In this document: piece after piece, positions 17,393 to 24,512 of the stretch
Layout: every line of letters begins with the position of its first letter
Numbering within the stretch: position 1 is the stretch's first letter
From: Actinomycetes bacterium
Lineage (GTDB): Bacteria; Actinomycetota; Thermoleophilia; Gaiellales; Gaiellaceae
Direction of reading: 5' to 3'
DNA: 32,082 nucleotides
NCBI GenBank assembly: GCA_025964535.1
Contig: JAOPYX010000228.1
Location: 1-32,082, forward strand
Translations under genes and position numbers: made by a program
Notes under the pieces: model-generated
Database searches by the model: none
Told to the model about the DNA's origin: nothing
The model's input: only the letters and a program-made list of their open reading frames with translations

Positions 17393-18252
17393 TTGCTCCT
17401 AGGGCGCTCGATGCCCGGGAACTTGTCCAATCCGAAGATGTCGACCTCCGCTGAGCGCTGCTGGGCGAGCATCCCGCCGTCGACCGGCAGCACGACACCC
17501 GTGATGTAGTCGGCGTCGGACGAGGCCAGGAACGCGTAGGCAGCCACGAGGTCCGCGGGCACGCCGAGCCGCGCGAGGGGGATCGACGCTCCGCGCTTGA
17601 CACGTTCCGCATCGCTGCCCGAACCCGCGGGCGCGACGTCGATCGCCCCCGGCGAGACAGCGTTGACCCGGATGCCGTAGGGCGCGAGATCAAGCGCTAA
17701 CGCGCGGGTCAGGGCCTCGACGCCGCCCTTGGCCGCGTCATAGGCGGCGTTGCCGCGATGCGCGCGGGTCGCGCCGCCGGACGATGATCCGACGATCGCA
17801 CCGCCGCGGCGGCGAGCCATGATGCGCGCGGCGCGGTCCGCGCACAAATACATGCTCTTGAGGTTCGCCGTCAGGACGTGATCCCACCACTCCTCGTCGC
17901 CGTCGAGGAAGTGCCGCGACACATCAGTGGCGGCCGCGTTGTTGATGAGCACGTCGACATCACCCAGCTCGTCGCTGGTGACGGCGAACAGCCGATCGAC
18001 CTCCTCCGCGACGGCGACGTCGGCGGGCACCGCGATGGCGGTGCCGCCAGTGCCGTTGATGCCGTCCGCGACGAACGCCGCGCGCGCGCCGTCGATGTCG
18101 TTGACGACGACCCGCGCGCCCTCACCGGCGAACCGGGCCGCAACGGCGCGGCCGATGCCGCCGCCGGCGCCGGTGACGACGACGACGCGACCATCGAACC
18201 GCCTGGGGCCGCTCGGCATGGCAGGTGCGACGTCAGGCGTGTGCTCGGGCAT
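17389..18252 (-). CDS. Short-chain dehydrogenase/reductase (SDR) 1
   Basis: 287 residues. Classical SDR features: the nucleotide-binding TGAGGGIG (27-34), an acidic residue after the second strand (NDIDG), NNAA at 104-107, and a catalytic S158/Y171/K175 set in GSSSGG and YDAAKGG. The C-terminal YITGVVLPVDGG is the usual SDR closing motif. An additional ATG 11 codons in (MPSGPRR) is an alternative start. Family members interconvert alcohols and carbonyls with NAD(P). It is the first gene of the leftward unit reading from 18252 and is coupled to the M24 gene, whose Shine-Dalgarno lies within the last codons of this gene. Its promoter must lie in 18253-18462. Confidence 0.92.
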   Translation of the reverse strand: MPEHTPDVAPAMPSGPRRFDGRVVVVTGAGGGIGRAVAARFAGEGARVVVNDIDGARAAFVADGINGTGGTAIAVPADVAVAEEVDRLFAVTSDELGDVDVLINNAAATDVSRHFLDGDEEWWDHVLTANLKSMYLCADRAARIMARRRGGAIVGSSSGGATRAHRGNAAYDAAKGGVEALTRALALDLAPYGIRVNAVSPGAIDVAPAGSGSDAERVKRGASIPLARLGVPADLVAAYAFLASSDADYITGVVLPVDGGMLAQQRSAEVDIFGLDKFPGIERPRSN

Positions 18253-18295
18253 TGCCCATCACTCTCGCGTCGAGCTTGGCTCCTTGCCACAACGC

Positions 18296-18318
18296 TTGCT
18301 TGGGCCATGCGTAAGCAA
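18296..18318. promoter_or_regulatory. Candidate LysR operator TTGCTT-N11-AAGCAA
   Basis: A perfect 6-base dyad TTGCTT-N11-AAGCAA, which includes the LysR-type T-N11-A core, lies in the 210-base divergent region between the SDR 1 and dehydrogenase genes. The same outer half-sites and spacing (TTGCT-N13-AGCAR) recur at 28221-28243. It is therefore a good candidate operator for a window-encoded LysR, by inference only. A TTGACG at 18337-18342 could be a -35 element for the rightward unit, but no convincing -10 follows. Confidence 0.5.
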
Positions 18319-18462
18319 CTGCCCGCGGCGGGGCGGTTGACGACCTTCCTCGCCCTGAGCATCAGCAACGTGACTCGCTGGTGGGCACGCGCATCGGCCA
18401 GGATGCGGGGCGTCCAAGGCGTTGGCTCGCGGCGCCGTTCCGCACGATGAAACGAGGACGTG

Positions 18463-19401
18463 ATGTCGGAGACGCGCGAACCGCAGGTCGGCCTGCTGGG
18501 GCTGGGATCCATCGGCCAGCACTACTGCGTCAACCTGCTCAATCGCTTTCCGTCGGTGCTCGTGTTCGACCGCGATCCAGGACGGCTTCGAGCCGGTGCG
18601 GAGATGGGGGCCGAGCGCGTCGCCAGCCTCGGGGAGCTCGGAGAGCGCTGCGACTTCGTCGTCGTCTCGCTGCCCAACCCAGCCGCGGTGCGGCAGGCTC
18701 TTGGCGGTGACCAGGGACTCCTGGCCTCCGCCCGGCGCGGCGCGATCGTCGTCGACACCAGCACGGTGTCGCCGGAGGCCAACATCGAGATGTATGAGCA
18801 GGCGCGCGCCCGAGGTGTCGGCTATCTCGATGCGCCGGTCAGCGGCGGCGAGCCGCTCGAGGCCGGGGTGGATGGCGCGAAGGCGGCCTCGGTCACCTTC
18901 ATGGTGGGCGGCGACGAGCACGTCTTCGACAAGGCGACGCCGATCTTCGACGCGCTCGGCAAGTTCTGGTTCCACCTTGGTCCTGCCGGCAGCGGCAGCG
19001 TCGTCAAGCTGATCAGCAACCTGTGCTCGGGAATCCAGTTGCTCGTCGCGGCCGAGGCGTTCGCCCTTGGCGCCGCTTGCGGTTTCTCAGCGGAACGCCT
19101 GATCGAGGTGTTCGAGCGGACCGACGCGCGCAGCTACATCATGACCGACTACGTCGTGCCTCGGTTGAAGCGCGGCGACGTCGAGCCAGGCTTCTCGGTC
19201 GACCTCCAGGTCAAGGACCACCGGCTGGCCGAGGCACTGGCGCACGACCACACGGTGCCGCTGCCCTTCAATGCGCTGGCCCTGCAGACGTGGCAACGCC
19301 TTCGCGCTGACGGTCGCGGCGGGCGCGACATCGCCGACAGCTCCTACTTCATGACGCAGCAGATCAATCGTGAGCTCGGACGCGTCGGAGATCGCGCGTG
19401 A
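18463..19401 (+). CDS. NAD(P)-dependent beta-hydroxyacid dehydrogenase (3-hydroxyisobutyrate dehydrogenase type)
   Basis: 312 residues from the ATG at 18463, preferred over the GTG three bases upstream because GAGGA at 18454-18458 is four bases from the ATG and only one from the GTG. The Rossmann motif GLGSIG is at 13-18, the substrate-binding DAPVSGG block near residue 124, and the catalytic lysine region KLISNLCSG near 185. Length is slightly above the 290-300 usual for the family. Members oxidise beta-hydroxyacids such as 3-hydroxyisobutyrate, tartronate semialdehyde or glycerate derivatives. It is first in the rightward operon, coupled by GTGA to SDR 2, so two oxidoreductases are made together. 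Confidence 0.92.
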   Translation: MSETREPQVGLLGLGSIGQHYCVNLLNRFPSVLVFDRDPGRLRAGAEMGAERVASLGELGERCDFVVVSLPNPAAVRQALGGDQGLLASARRGAIVVDTSTVSPEANIEMYEQARARGVGYLDAPVSGGEPLEAGVDGAKAASVTFMVGGDEHVFDKATPIFDALGKFWFHLGPAGSGSVVKLISNLCSGIQLLVAAEAFALGAACGFSAERLIEVFERTDARSYIMTDYVVPRLKRGDVEPGFSVDLQVKDHRLAEALAHDHTVPLPFNALALQTWQRLRADGRGGRDIADSSYFMTQQINRELGRVGDRA

Positions 19402-20174
19402 GCCCCGCCGGGCGGCTCGCCGGCGAACGGGTGATACTGACCGGCGGGGCGGGAGGGGCCGGTGCGGCCGCCGCGCGTCTGTTCGCCGCCGAAGGCGCGC
19501 GCCTGTGCATCTTCGACGTGGACGTCGAGGCCGGTCGAGCGCTCGTCGACGAGTTGGTCTCCGTCGGGCACGAAGCGCGGTTTCACCACGTCGATGTGTC
19601 GGACGGGATCCAGGTCGGCGAGGCTGTCGCTCATGCCCTGCAGTGGCTCGGCGGTGTCGACGTGTTGTTCAACCACGCGGGGACGGTGATCGTGCGACGT
19701 CTCATCGACACCTCCGAGGAGGAGTGGGACCGCCTTATGGACGTCAACGTCAAGAGCATGTTCCTGACGTGCCGCGCTGTGCTGCCGAAGATGATGCAGC
19801 AAGGCCGCGGCGTGATCCTCAACACGTCGTCCATCTCCGGTCTCACGGCGAGCCCGCTCGAGAGCGTGTATTGCACGTCGAAGGGGGCGATCCTGCAGCT
19901 GACCCGCGCGATCGCCGTCGAGTACCGCGGCTACGGGATTCGCTGCAACGCGATCTGCCCGGGGTTCATCAGGACCCCTCATGGCCTCCGGGAGATGGAC
20001 GAGCTGACCCACGCGGGCGAGCCCGTCGGAGAAGCGGAGATCCGCGCCGCCCAAGGTCGTCTCTGCGAGCCCGAGGAAGTCGCTCGCGCCGCGCTGTCGC
20101 TCGTGAGCGCCGACATGGCGTTCGTCAGCGGCGCGCATCTGGTGGTCGACAACGCCTGGCAGGCCGCGACATAG
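19398..20174 (+). CDS. Short-chain dehydrogenase/reductase (SDR) 2
   Basis: 258 residues from a GTG overlapping the previous stop (GTGA). Nucleotide loop TGGAGGAG (15-22), acidic residue at the end of the second strand (FDVD), N-H-A-G at 92-95 in place of the usual NNAG, N117 in VNVKS, and S145/Y158/K162 as the catalytic set (SSISG, YCTSKG). The PGFIRTP segment after the sixth strand is typical of classical SDRs. It is not a close copy of SDR 1. It probably oxidises an alcohol generated in the pathway. A 155-base gap with hairpins follows before the FAD oxidoreductase. Confidence 0.92.
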   Translation: MSPAGRLAGERVILTGGAGGAGAAAARLFAAEGARLCIFDVDVEAGRALVDELVSVGHEARFHHVDVSDGIQVGEAVAHALQWLGGVDVLFNHAGTVIVRRLIDTSEEEWDRLMDVNVKSMFLTCRAVLPKMMQQGRGVILNTSSISGLTASPLESVYCTSKGAILQLTRAIAVEYRGYGIRCNAICPGFIRTPHGLREMDELTHAGEPVGEAEIRAAQGRLCEPEEVARAALSLVSADMAFVSGAHLVVDNAWQAAT

Positions 20175-20329
20175 ACCTCTGAAGCAGAGCCATAGGAACA
20201 GGGGCGCCCGAAGCGCAGGCCCTCTGCGACGCTCGTGGAGATGCACTCTCACCTTGACCTCGTCGTTTGCTGCCCAGCGTGCTCGCTGGACCGGATCATC
20301 GACGCTCCGTCGTCGGGGAGGGCGGTGGC
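20175..20329 (+). promoter_or_regulatory. Structured 155-base leader before the FAD oxidoreductase gene
   Basis: This is the only long gap inside the rightward operon. Right after the SDR 2 stop comes CTCTG-AAG-CAGAG (20177-20189); a second CTCTGC at 20222-20227 could pair with the same GCAGAG (20184-20189), giving two mutually exclusive pairings. A compact hairpin CCAGCG-TGCT-CGCTGG lies at 20274-20289. This may be an attenuator, a processing site or a secondary promoter region. I recognise no known riboswitch class. Confidence 0.3.
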
Positions 20330-21640
20330 GTGACCGCGCGCGCGTTCGACAGCGCCGCCAATGGATCAGCGTCGCTGCTCGATCATGCCGACGTCGTCGT
20401 CGTCGGCGGCGGGATCGCCGGCTCGGCGGCAGCCTGGGAGCTGGCCCGGCAAGGTGCGGAGGTCGTGCTCGTGGAGAAGGGGGACGTGGCCGACGAGCAA
20501 TCGGGGCGGAACCTCGGCTTCGTGCGGCAGCAGCTGCGCGACCCCGTGGAGCTCCCGCTGATGATCGCGTCGATCGACCGCTGGACGCGGCTCTCCGACG
20601 ACCTCGAGGCCGAGATCGAGTGGGTCGGGGGAGGCAACCTCGCGCTCGCAAAGGACGACACCGTGCTTGCCGCCTACCGAACTTGGGTCGACGGCGCAAA
20701 GGACTACAACTTGACCTCCGAGATCATCAATGACGCGGAGGTGCGCGCGCTGCTTCCTGGGATCGCGGGCGAGTGGGCCGGCGGCCTCTTCACGCCGGGT
20801 GACGGACAGGCCGATCCGGTTCGGACCACCAAGGCCTTCGCGAACGCAGCAGTCCGAGAAGGTGCGAGGCTTCGCACTCAATGCACCGCCAAGCGGGTGC
20901 ACGTCCAGGACGGCAGGGTTACCGGGGTGGAGACGAGCCAGGGCTTCGTCGGCGCCCGCACCGTCGTGTGCGCAGCGGGGATCTGGACGACCAGGCTCCT
21001 TGCGACATGCGGCGTGGTGCTTCCTCAGCGGGTCATGCGGTCCACGCTGACGCAGACCAACCCGGTTGAGCGGCTGACCGATGCCGCGGTCGTCGCCGGT
21101 GGTGGGACGTACTTCCGCCAGGCCGCCTCGGGCAGCCTTTTGATCAGTGACGGCAAGGCGGCGATCGACGTCACCCCGGACACGTTCAAGCACATGCGCA
21201 TGTTCCTTCCCATGTACCTGGCGAACCGCAGCCGCTTTCGACCTCGCCTCGGCTGGCAGGTGCTGAGCCCCGCGGTGCGTCGCAGACTGGCCGCTTACGA
21301 CCTCGGCGAACCCGAGGTCGACCAGCGCGTGGTCCGCTCGAGCCTGGCCAGTCTCGAGCGGCTCTTCCCGCGCCTTGGTCGGCTGCAGGCGACGCGGACG
21401 TGGGCGGGAAGGATCGAGGGAACGCCCGACGCGCTGCCCGTGATCGATGCGCTCCGCGACCCTCAGGGGTTGATCGTCGTGACGGGGCAGAGCAACCACG
21501 GGTTCGCGCTCGGCCCGATCTTCGGAGCGGTCGTCGCCGACCTCATCACGCAAGGTCGGTCATCGTTCGATCTGCATCCGTTCCGGCTCTCGAGATTTGC
21601 CGAGGGCGCGTACGGGCGGCCGCGGTCGTTGATCGCGTGA
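20330..21640 (+). CDS. FAD-dependent oxidoreductase, DAO family (amine/amino-acid oxidase type)
   Basis: 436 residues from the GTG at 20330, chosen because GGGAGG at 20317-20322 sits 7 bases upstream and the family-like sequence begins just after it. The FAD-binding GGGIAG (26-31) with the downstream acidic E49 in LVEKGD marks a DAO/glycine oxidase Rossmann fold. The late GQSNHGFALGP motif contacts the flavin in this family. Members oxidise secondary or primary amines and amino acids such as sarcosine, dimethylglycine, glycine or D-amino acids, passing electrons to oxygen or the respiratory chain. It couples (GTGA) to a threonine synthase-like PLP enzyme, which suggests an amino-acid-like intermediate. 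Confidence 0.92.
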   Translation: MTARAFDSAANGSASLLDHADVVVVGGGIAGSAAAWELARQGAEVVLVEKGDVADEQSGRNLGFVRQQLRDPVELPLMIASIDRWTRLSDDLEAEIEWVGGGNLALAKDDTVLAAYRTWVDGAKDYNLTSEIINDAEVRALLPGIAGEWAGGLFTPGDGQADPVRTTKAFANAAVREGARLRTQCTAKRVHVQDGRVTGVETSQGFVGARTVVCAAGIWTTRLLATCGVVLPQRVMRSTLTQTNPVERLTDAAVVAGGGTYFRQAASGSLLISDGKAAIDVTPDTFKHMRMFLPMYLANRSRFRPRLGWQVLSPAVRRRLAAYDLGEPEVDQRVVRSSLASLERLFPRLGRLQATRTWAGRIEGTPDALPVIDALRDPQGLIVVTGQSNHGFALGPIFGAVVADLITQGRSSFDLHPFRLSRFAEGAYGRPRSLIA

Positions 21641-22911
21641 GTAAGGACATGCTGCAGCTCCTGAGCTGCCCTCGCTGTGGCGCGGTCGTGCCGCCGGCGG
21701 AACCCAGCCGCCATCTGGGCTGCTCTCGATGCAGAGCCGAGGGTGTGGGAGTCAACCTGGAGTGCATCCCGCCCACGTCCGGGCAGGTGCGGGCGGCGAT
21801 GGAGCAGCCGGTGAAGGACGTTCCCGCCGGGTTGTGGCGCTATGCGGCCGCGCTCCCGGTCGCGGCCGACGCCGCCGTCACGTTGGGAGAAGGCGGGACG
21901 CCCCTCATACCGATGCCAAGAGGCGCGGCGCGGATCGGCGTCGAGCGGCTCTTCGCCAAGAACGAGTCCGCCAACCCGACCTGGTCGCACAAAGACCGGT
22001 TGAGTTCCCTCACCGTGTCGGCGGCGGCGATCAGCGGAGCTCGGGCGGTGACGGCCGCCTCGACGGGCAACCACGGTGCGTCGGTCGCGGCCTACGCCGC
22101 GCGAGCAGGCATCCCCTGCGTGATCTTCACGCTGGCCAGCGTCCCCGAGACGATGAAGACGCTGATGCAGTCCTACGGTGCGCACGTCGTCGCGCTCGAC
22201 ACGCTCGAACAGCGCTACGCGGTGATGGGCCAAGGCATTGAGCGCTTCGGGTGGTATGCCGCGACCAACGCGGTCTCGCCGCCGGTCGGGAGCGATCCCT
22301 ATGGCGCTGATGGCTACAAGACGATCGCCTACGAGATCTTCGAGGAGATGGGACGCGACGTTCCCGAGTGGATCGTCCTTCCGGTCGCTGTCGGCGACTG
22401 CCTGCGAGGCATCGTGCGCGGATTCCAGGATCTCGTGGCCGCCGATCTCACCACGAGGATCCCGAGGGTCGCGGCGGCCGAGGTCTTCCCCATCATCGGG
22501 CGGGCGCTCGATGGCGGGTCGTTGACGGACGCGGCGGCGACGCGGCCGACTGCCGCGTTCTCCATCGCTACGCCGTATACGACGTTCCAGGCAGTCGAGG
22601 CTGTGCGCGCGGCCGACGGAGTCGCGGTCACGGTGGGAGAGGCGGAGTTGCTCGAGATGCAGTTGACGCTCGGGCGCGAGGGACTGTTCGCCGAGGGTGC
22701 GTCGTGCGTGGCGTTCGCGGGCGCAGAGCGACTGGTGCGCCTCGGCACCATCCGCCCGGACGATCGCGTCGTCTGCCTGTTGACGTCGTCGGGCCTCAAG
22801 GATCCCTTCGCCAACCGCGACCGGCTGACCGCCGTGGCGCACATCGAGCCGACGCTGGACGCGTTCATCCAGACGCTTGATGATGCGACCGCTGCGCGGC
22901 TGACGGCGTGA
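21637..22911 (+). CDS. Threonine synthase-like PLP-dependent enzyme with N-terminal zinc ribbon
   Basis: 424 residues from the GTG overlapping the FAD gene stop; the open frame upstream is a shadow. An N-terminal CPRC (C11, C14) and CSRC (C29, C32) form a four-cysteine zinc ribbon, a feature of one threonine synthase branch. PLP fold type II follows: the Schiff-base lysine in SHKDR (K119), the phosphate-binding STGNHGAS loop and the late SSGLKDP, which resembles the threonine synthase TGxGLKD motif. Beta-replacement or elimination on an O-activated hydroxy amino acid is the family chemistry. In this catabolic setting a dehydratase or lyase role on a hydroxy amino acid is as likely as threonine synthesis; sequence alone does not decide. 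Confidence 0.87.
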   Translation: MSKDMLQLLSCPRCGAVVPPAEPSRHLGCSRCRAEGVGVNLECIPPTSGQVRAAMEQPVKDVPAGLWRYAAALPVAADAAVTLGEGGTPLIPMPRGAARIGVERLFAKNESANPTWSHKDRLSSLTVSAAAISGARAVTAASTGNHGASVAAYAARAGIPCVIFTLASVPETMKTLMQSYGAHVVALDTLEQRYAVMGQGIERFGWYAATNAVSPPVGSDPYGADGYKTIAYEIFEEMGRDVPEWIVLPVAVGDCLRGIVRGFQDLVAADLTTRIPRVAAAEVFPIIGRALDGGSLTDAAATRPTAAFSIATPYTTFQAVEAVRAADGVAVTVGEAELLEMQLTLGREGLFAEGASCVAFAGAERLVRLGTIRPDDRVVCLLTSSGLKDPFANRDRLTAVAHIEPTLDAFIQTLDDATAARLTA

Positions 22912-22930
22912 GGTCGTCGTGGAGGTCGTG

Positions 22931-24349
22931 ATGGGCACTCCCGCGGACGCCTCCGCGTCGGCATCCCAGCTCGGGCTCGCCGATGTCGACGCGATCGCGC
23001 TCGGCCGCCTGTCCCAGGAGCTCGCCACGGCTTGGCACGGCTTCCGCCGAGCCCGCTCGGGCCAGCCGGACGGCGGGGAGGTGCTCGAGGGGCTGCTTGA
23101 AGAGGGGCTGCCGGAGGGAGGGGTGCCCCTGACGCAGGCGATCGACGATGCCATGGCGGTGCTGGACAGCAGCCTGGCGCAATCCCGCCCGCGGTTCTTC
23201 GGCTTCGTGGGTGGCTCCGGTCTGGAGAGCGGCGTCCTCGCCGACGCGCTCGCTGCGTCGTTCGACATCAACATGGCCTCGTGGTCTGCGGCGGCGACGC
23301 TGATCGAAGAGCAGGCGATCGGATGGCTCGCGGCCTTCATCGGGTTTCCCGCCGGTGACGGGCACTTCACCAGCGGCGGAACGGTGTCGACGGTTTCGGC
23401 GCTGGCCGCCGCTCGCCAGCGCGTCGCTCCCGAATGTCGCGCGCTCGGGACCGGTCATCGGCGCTTCGGGATCTACTGCTCGCGCGAGGCGCACGCTTCG
23501 GTGGGGAGGGCGGCAGAGCTGCTGGGCGTGGGCAGCGCCGCCGTGCGCGCGCTGCCGCAGGGCCCCGAGCGCGGCGTAGTCCCGAGAGCGGTCGCCGAGG
23601 CGATCGACGCCGATCGCGCAGACGGCAGTACCCCGCTGGCTGTGGTGGCGACCGCGGGTACGACGCTGACCGGGGCCATCGACCCGCTCGATGCGTTGGC
23701 CGATATCTGCGCGGCCCGCGGCGTATGGCTTCATGTTGACGGGGCGTATGGCGCTCCGGCTGCCGCAACTCGCTCGGTCGCCGCGAAGTTCGTCGGCCTG
23801 GAGCGCGCGGACTCGGTTTCGCTCGATCCGCACAAGTGGCTGTATCTGCCAAAGGCCTGCGGCGCGCTCCTCATCCGCGATCCGCGCCTGCTCGAAGCGA
23901 CGTTCGGGCATGAGAAGTCCTACATGCCAGACGGCGAGGAGCTGTCGAACGCGGTCGATCGTACGTTGGAGTACTCACGGCCGTTTCGCGCGTTCAAGCT
24001 CTGGCTGGCGTTTCGCGTTCACGGTGCCGATGCCTTCCGGGCCGCGATCGAGCGCAACATCGCCCACGCTCGCCTCCTCTATGCGCTCGTGCAGCAGCAT
24101 CCCCGTCTCCGCGCCGTCGCCGGTCCGCCGGCCCTTTCGATCGTGCCCTTCCAGCACGTGCCCGAGGAGGAGGGGGTCGACCTCGACGCGCACAACGCGG
24201 GCATCGTGCGCCGGCTCCAGCGTGAGGGCCGGGTCTGGGTGGCGTCCGCCGTCGTCGACGGCCGCGTGACGATCCGTCCGTGCTTCGTGAACTTCCGCAC
24301 CGTCGACGAGGACGTCCACGCCCTGATCGACGAAGTGTGCCGAGGATGA
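22931..24349 (+). CDS. PLP-dependent group II decarboxylase (glutamate/aromatic amino-acid decarboxylase family)
   Basis: 472 residues from the ATG at 22931, supported by GGAGG at 22921-22925 five bases upstream; a GTG at 22919 would add four residues. The fold-type I decarboxylase pattern is clear: the HFTSGGTVS phosphate loop, the stacking histidine in SREAHAS (H188), ATAGTTLTGAIDP, the LHVDGAYG aspartate (D270) and the Schiff-base lysine in DPHKWLY (K302). Members decarboxylate L-amino acids such as glutamate, aspartate, tyrosine or 2,4-diaminobutyrate, or in some cases act as amine-forming oxidative decarboxylases. It ends the rightward operon, and a hairpin region follows. Substrate is unresolved, but an amino-acid intermediate downstream of the FAD and PLP enzymes is a sensible inference. 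Confidence 0.93.
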   Translation: MGTPADASASASQLGLADVDAIALGRLSQELATAWHGFRRARSGQPDGGEVLEGLLEEGLPEGGVPLTQAIDDAMAVLDSSLAQSRPRFFGFVGGSGLESGVLADALAASFDINMASWSAAATLIEEQAIGWLAAFIGFPAGDGHFTSGGTVSTVSALAAARQRVAPECRALGTGHRRFGIYCSREAHASVGRAAELLGVGSAAVRALPQGPERGVVPRAVAEAIDADRADGSTPLAVVATAGTTLTGAIDPLDALADICAARGVWLHVDGAYGAPAAATRSVAAKFVGLERADSVSLDPHKWLYLPKACGALLIRDPRLLEATFGHEKSYMPDGEELSNAVDRTLEYSRPFRAFKLWLAFRVHGADAFRAAIERNIAHARLLYALVQQHPRLRAVAGPPALSIVPFQHVPEEEGVDLDAHNAGIVRRLQREGRVWVASAVVDGRVTIRPCFVNFRTVDEDVHALIDEVCRG

Positions 24350-24375
24350 CGACGTCGTCGGCACGCACAGCACCT

Positions 24376-24409
24376 TGTGCACCACCGCCCTCCTCCGCCG
24401 AGGTGCACA
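24376..24409. terminator. Hairpin in convergent intergenic region
   Basis: A perfect 8-base inverted repeat TGTGCACC/GGTGCACA encloses an 18-base loop. It lies 26 bases after the decarboxylase stop, before the stronger hairpin. It may contribute to termination; there is no T-tract. Confidence 0.4.
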
Positions 24410-24445
24410 GCCGGTACGTCCCCCGTGCCGGCGAAGGGGCAGGCG

Positions 24446-24476
24446 ACCGGATGCGGCACGGACATCCGCATCCGGT
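24446..24476. terminator. Strong bidirectional hairpin terminator candidate
   Basis: A perfect 11-base stem, ACCGGATGCGG paired with CCGCATCCGGT, encloses a 9-base loop. It sits midway between the convergent decarboxylase and DMFase-like genes, so it could serve both strands. No U-run follows on either side, which is common for actinobacterial terminators. Confidence 0.65.
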
Positions 24477-24512
24477 GCGTCTGTCCTGGGGCAGCGTCAG
24501 AAGCTGGGGCGC

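Noticed and set aside
20175-20329. Glycine riboswitch before the DAO-family gene
   Set aside because: The conserved core blocks of the glycine riboswitch are not present; only short generic hairpins are seen.
404-22911. Ectoine degradation cluster (M24, M20, ALDH and PLP lyase families all occur)
   Set aside because: The members are spread over different operons, the M24 protein keeps its metal ligands, and no ectoine-specific transporter, aminotransferase or cyclodeaminase is seen; family coincidence is more likely.
21463-23370. 635-codon minus-strand open frame across the FAD, PLP and decarboxylase genes
   Set aside because: It runs antisense to three well-supported genes and shows no domain or start signal.
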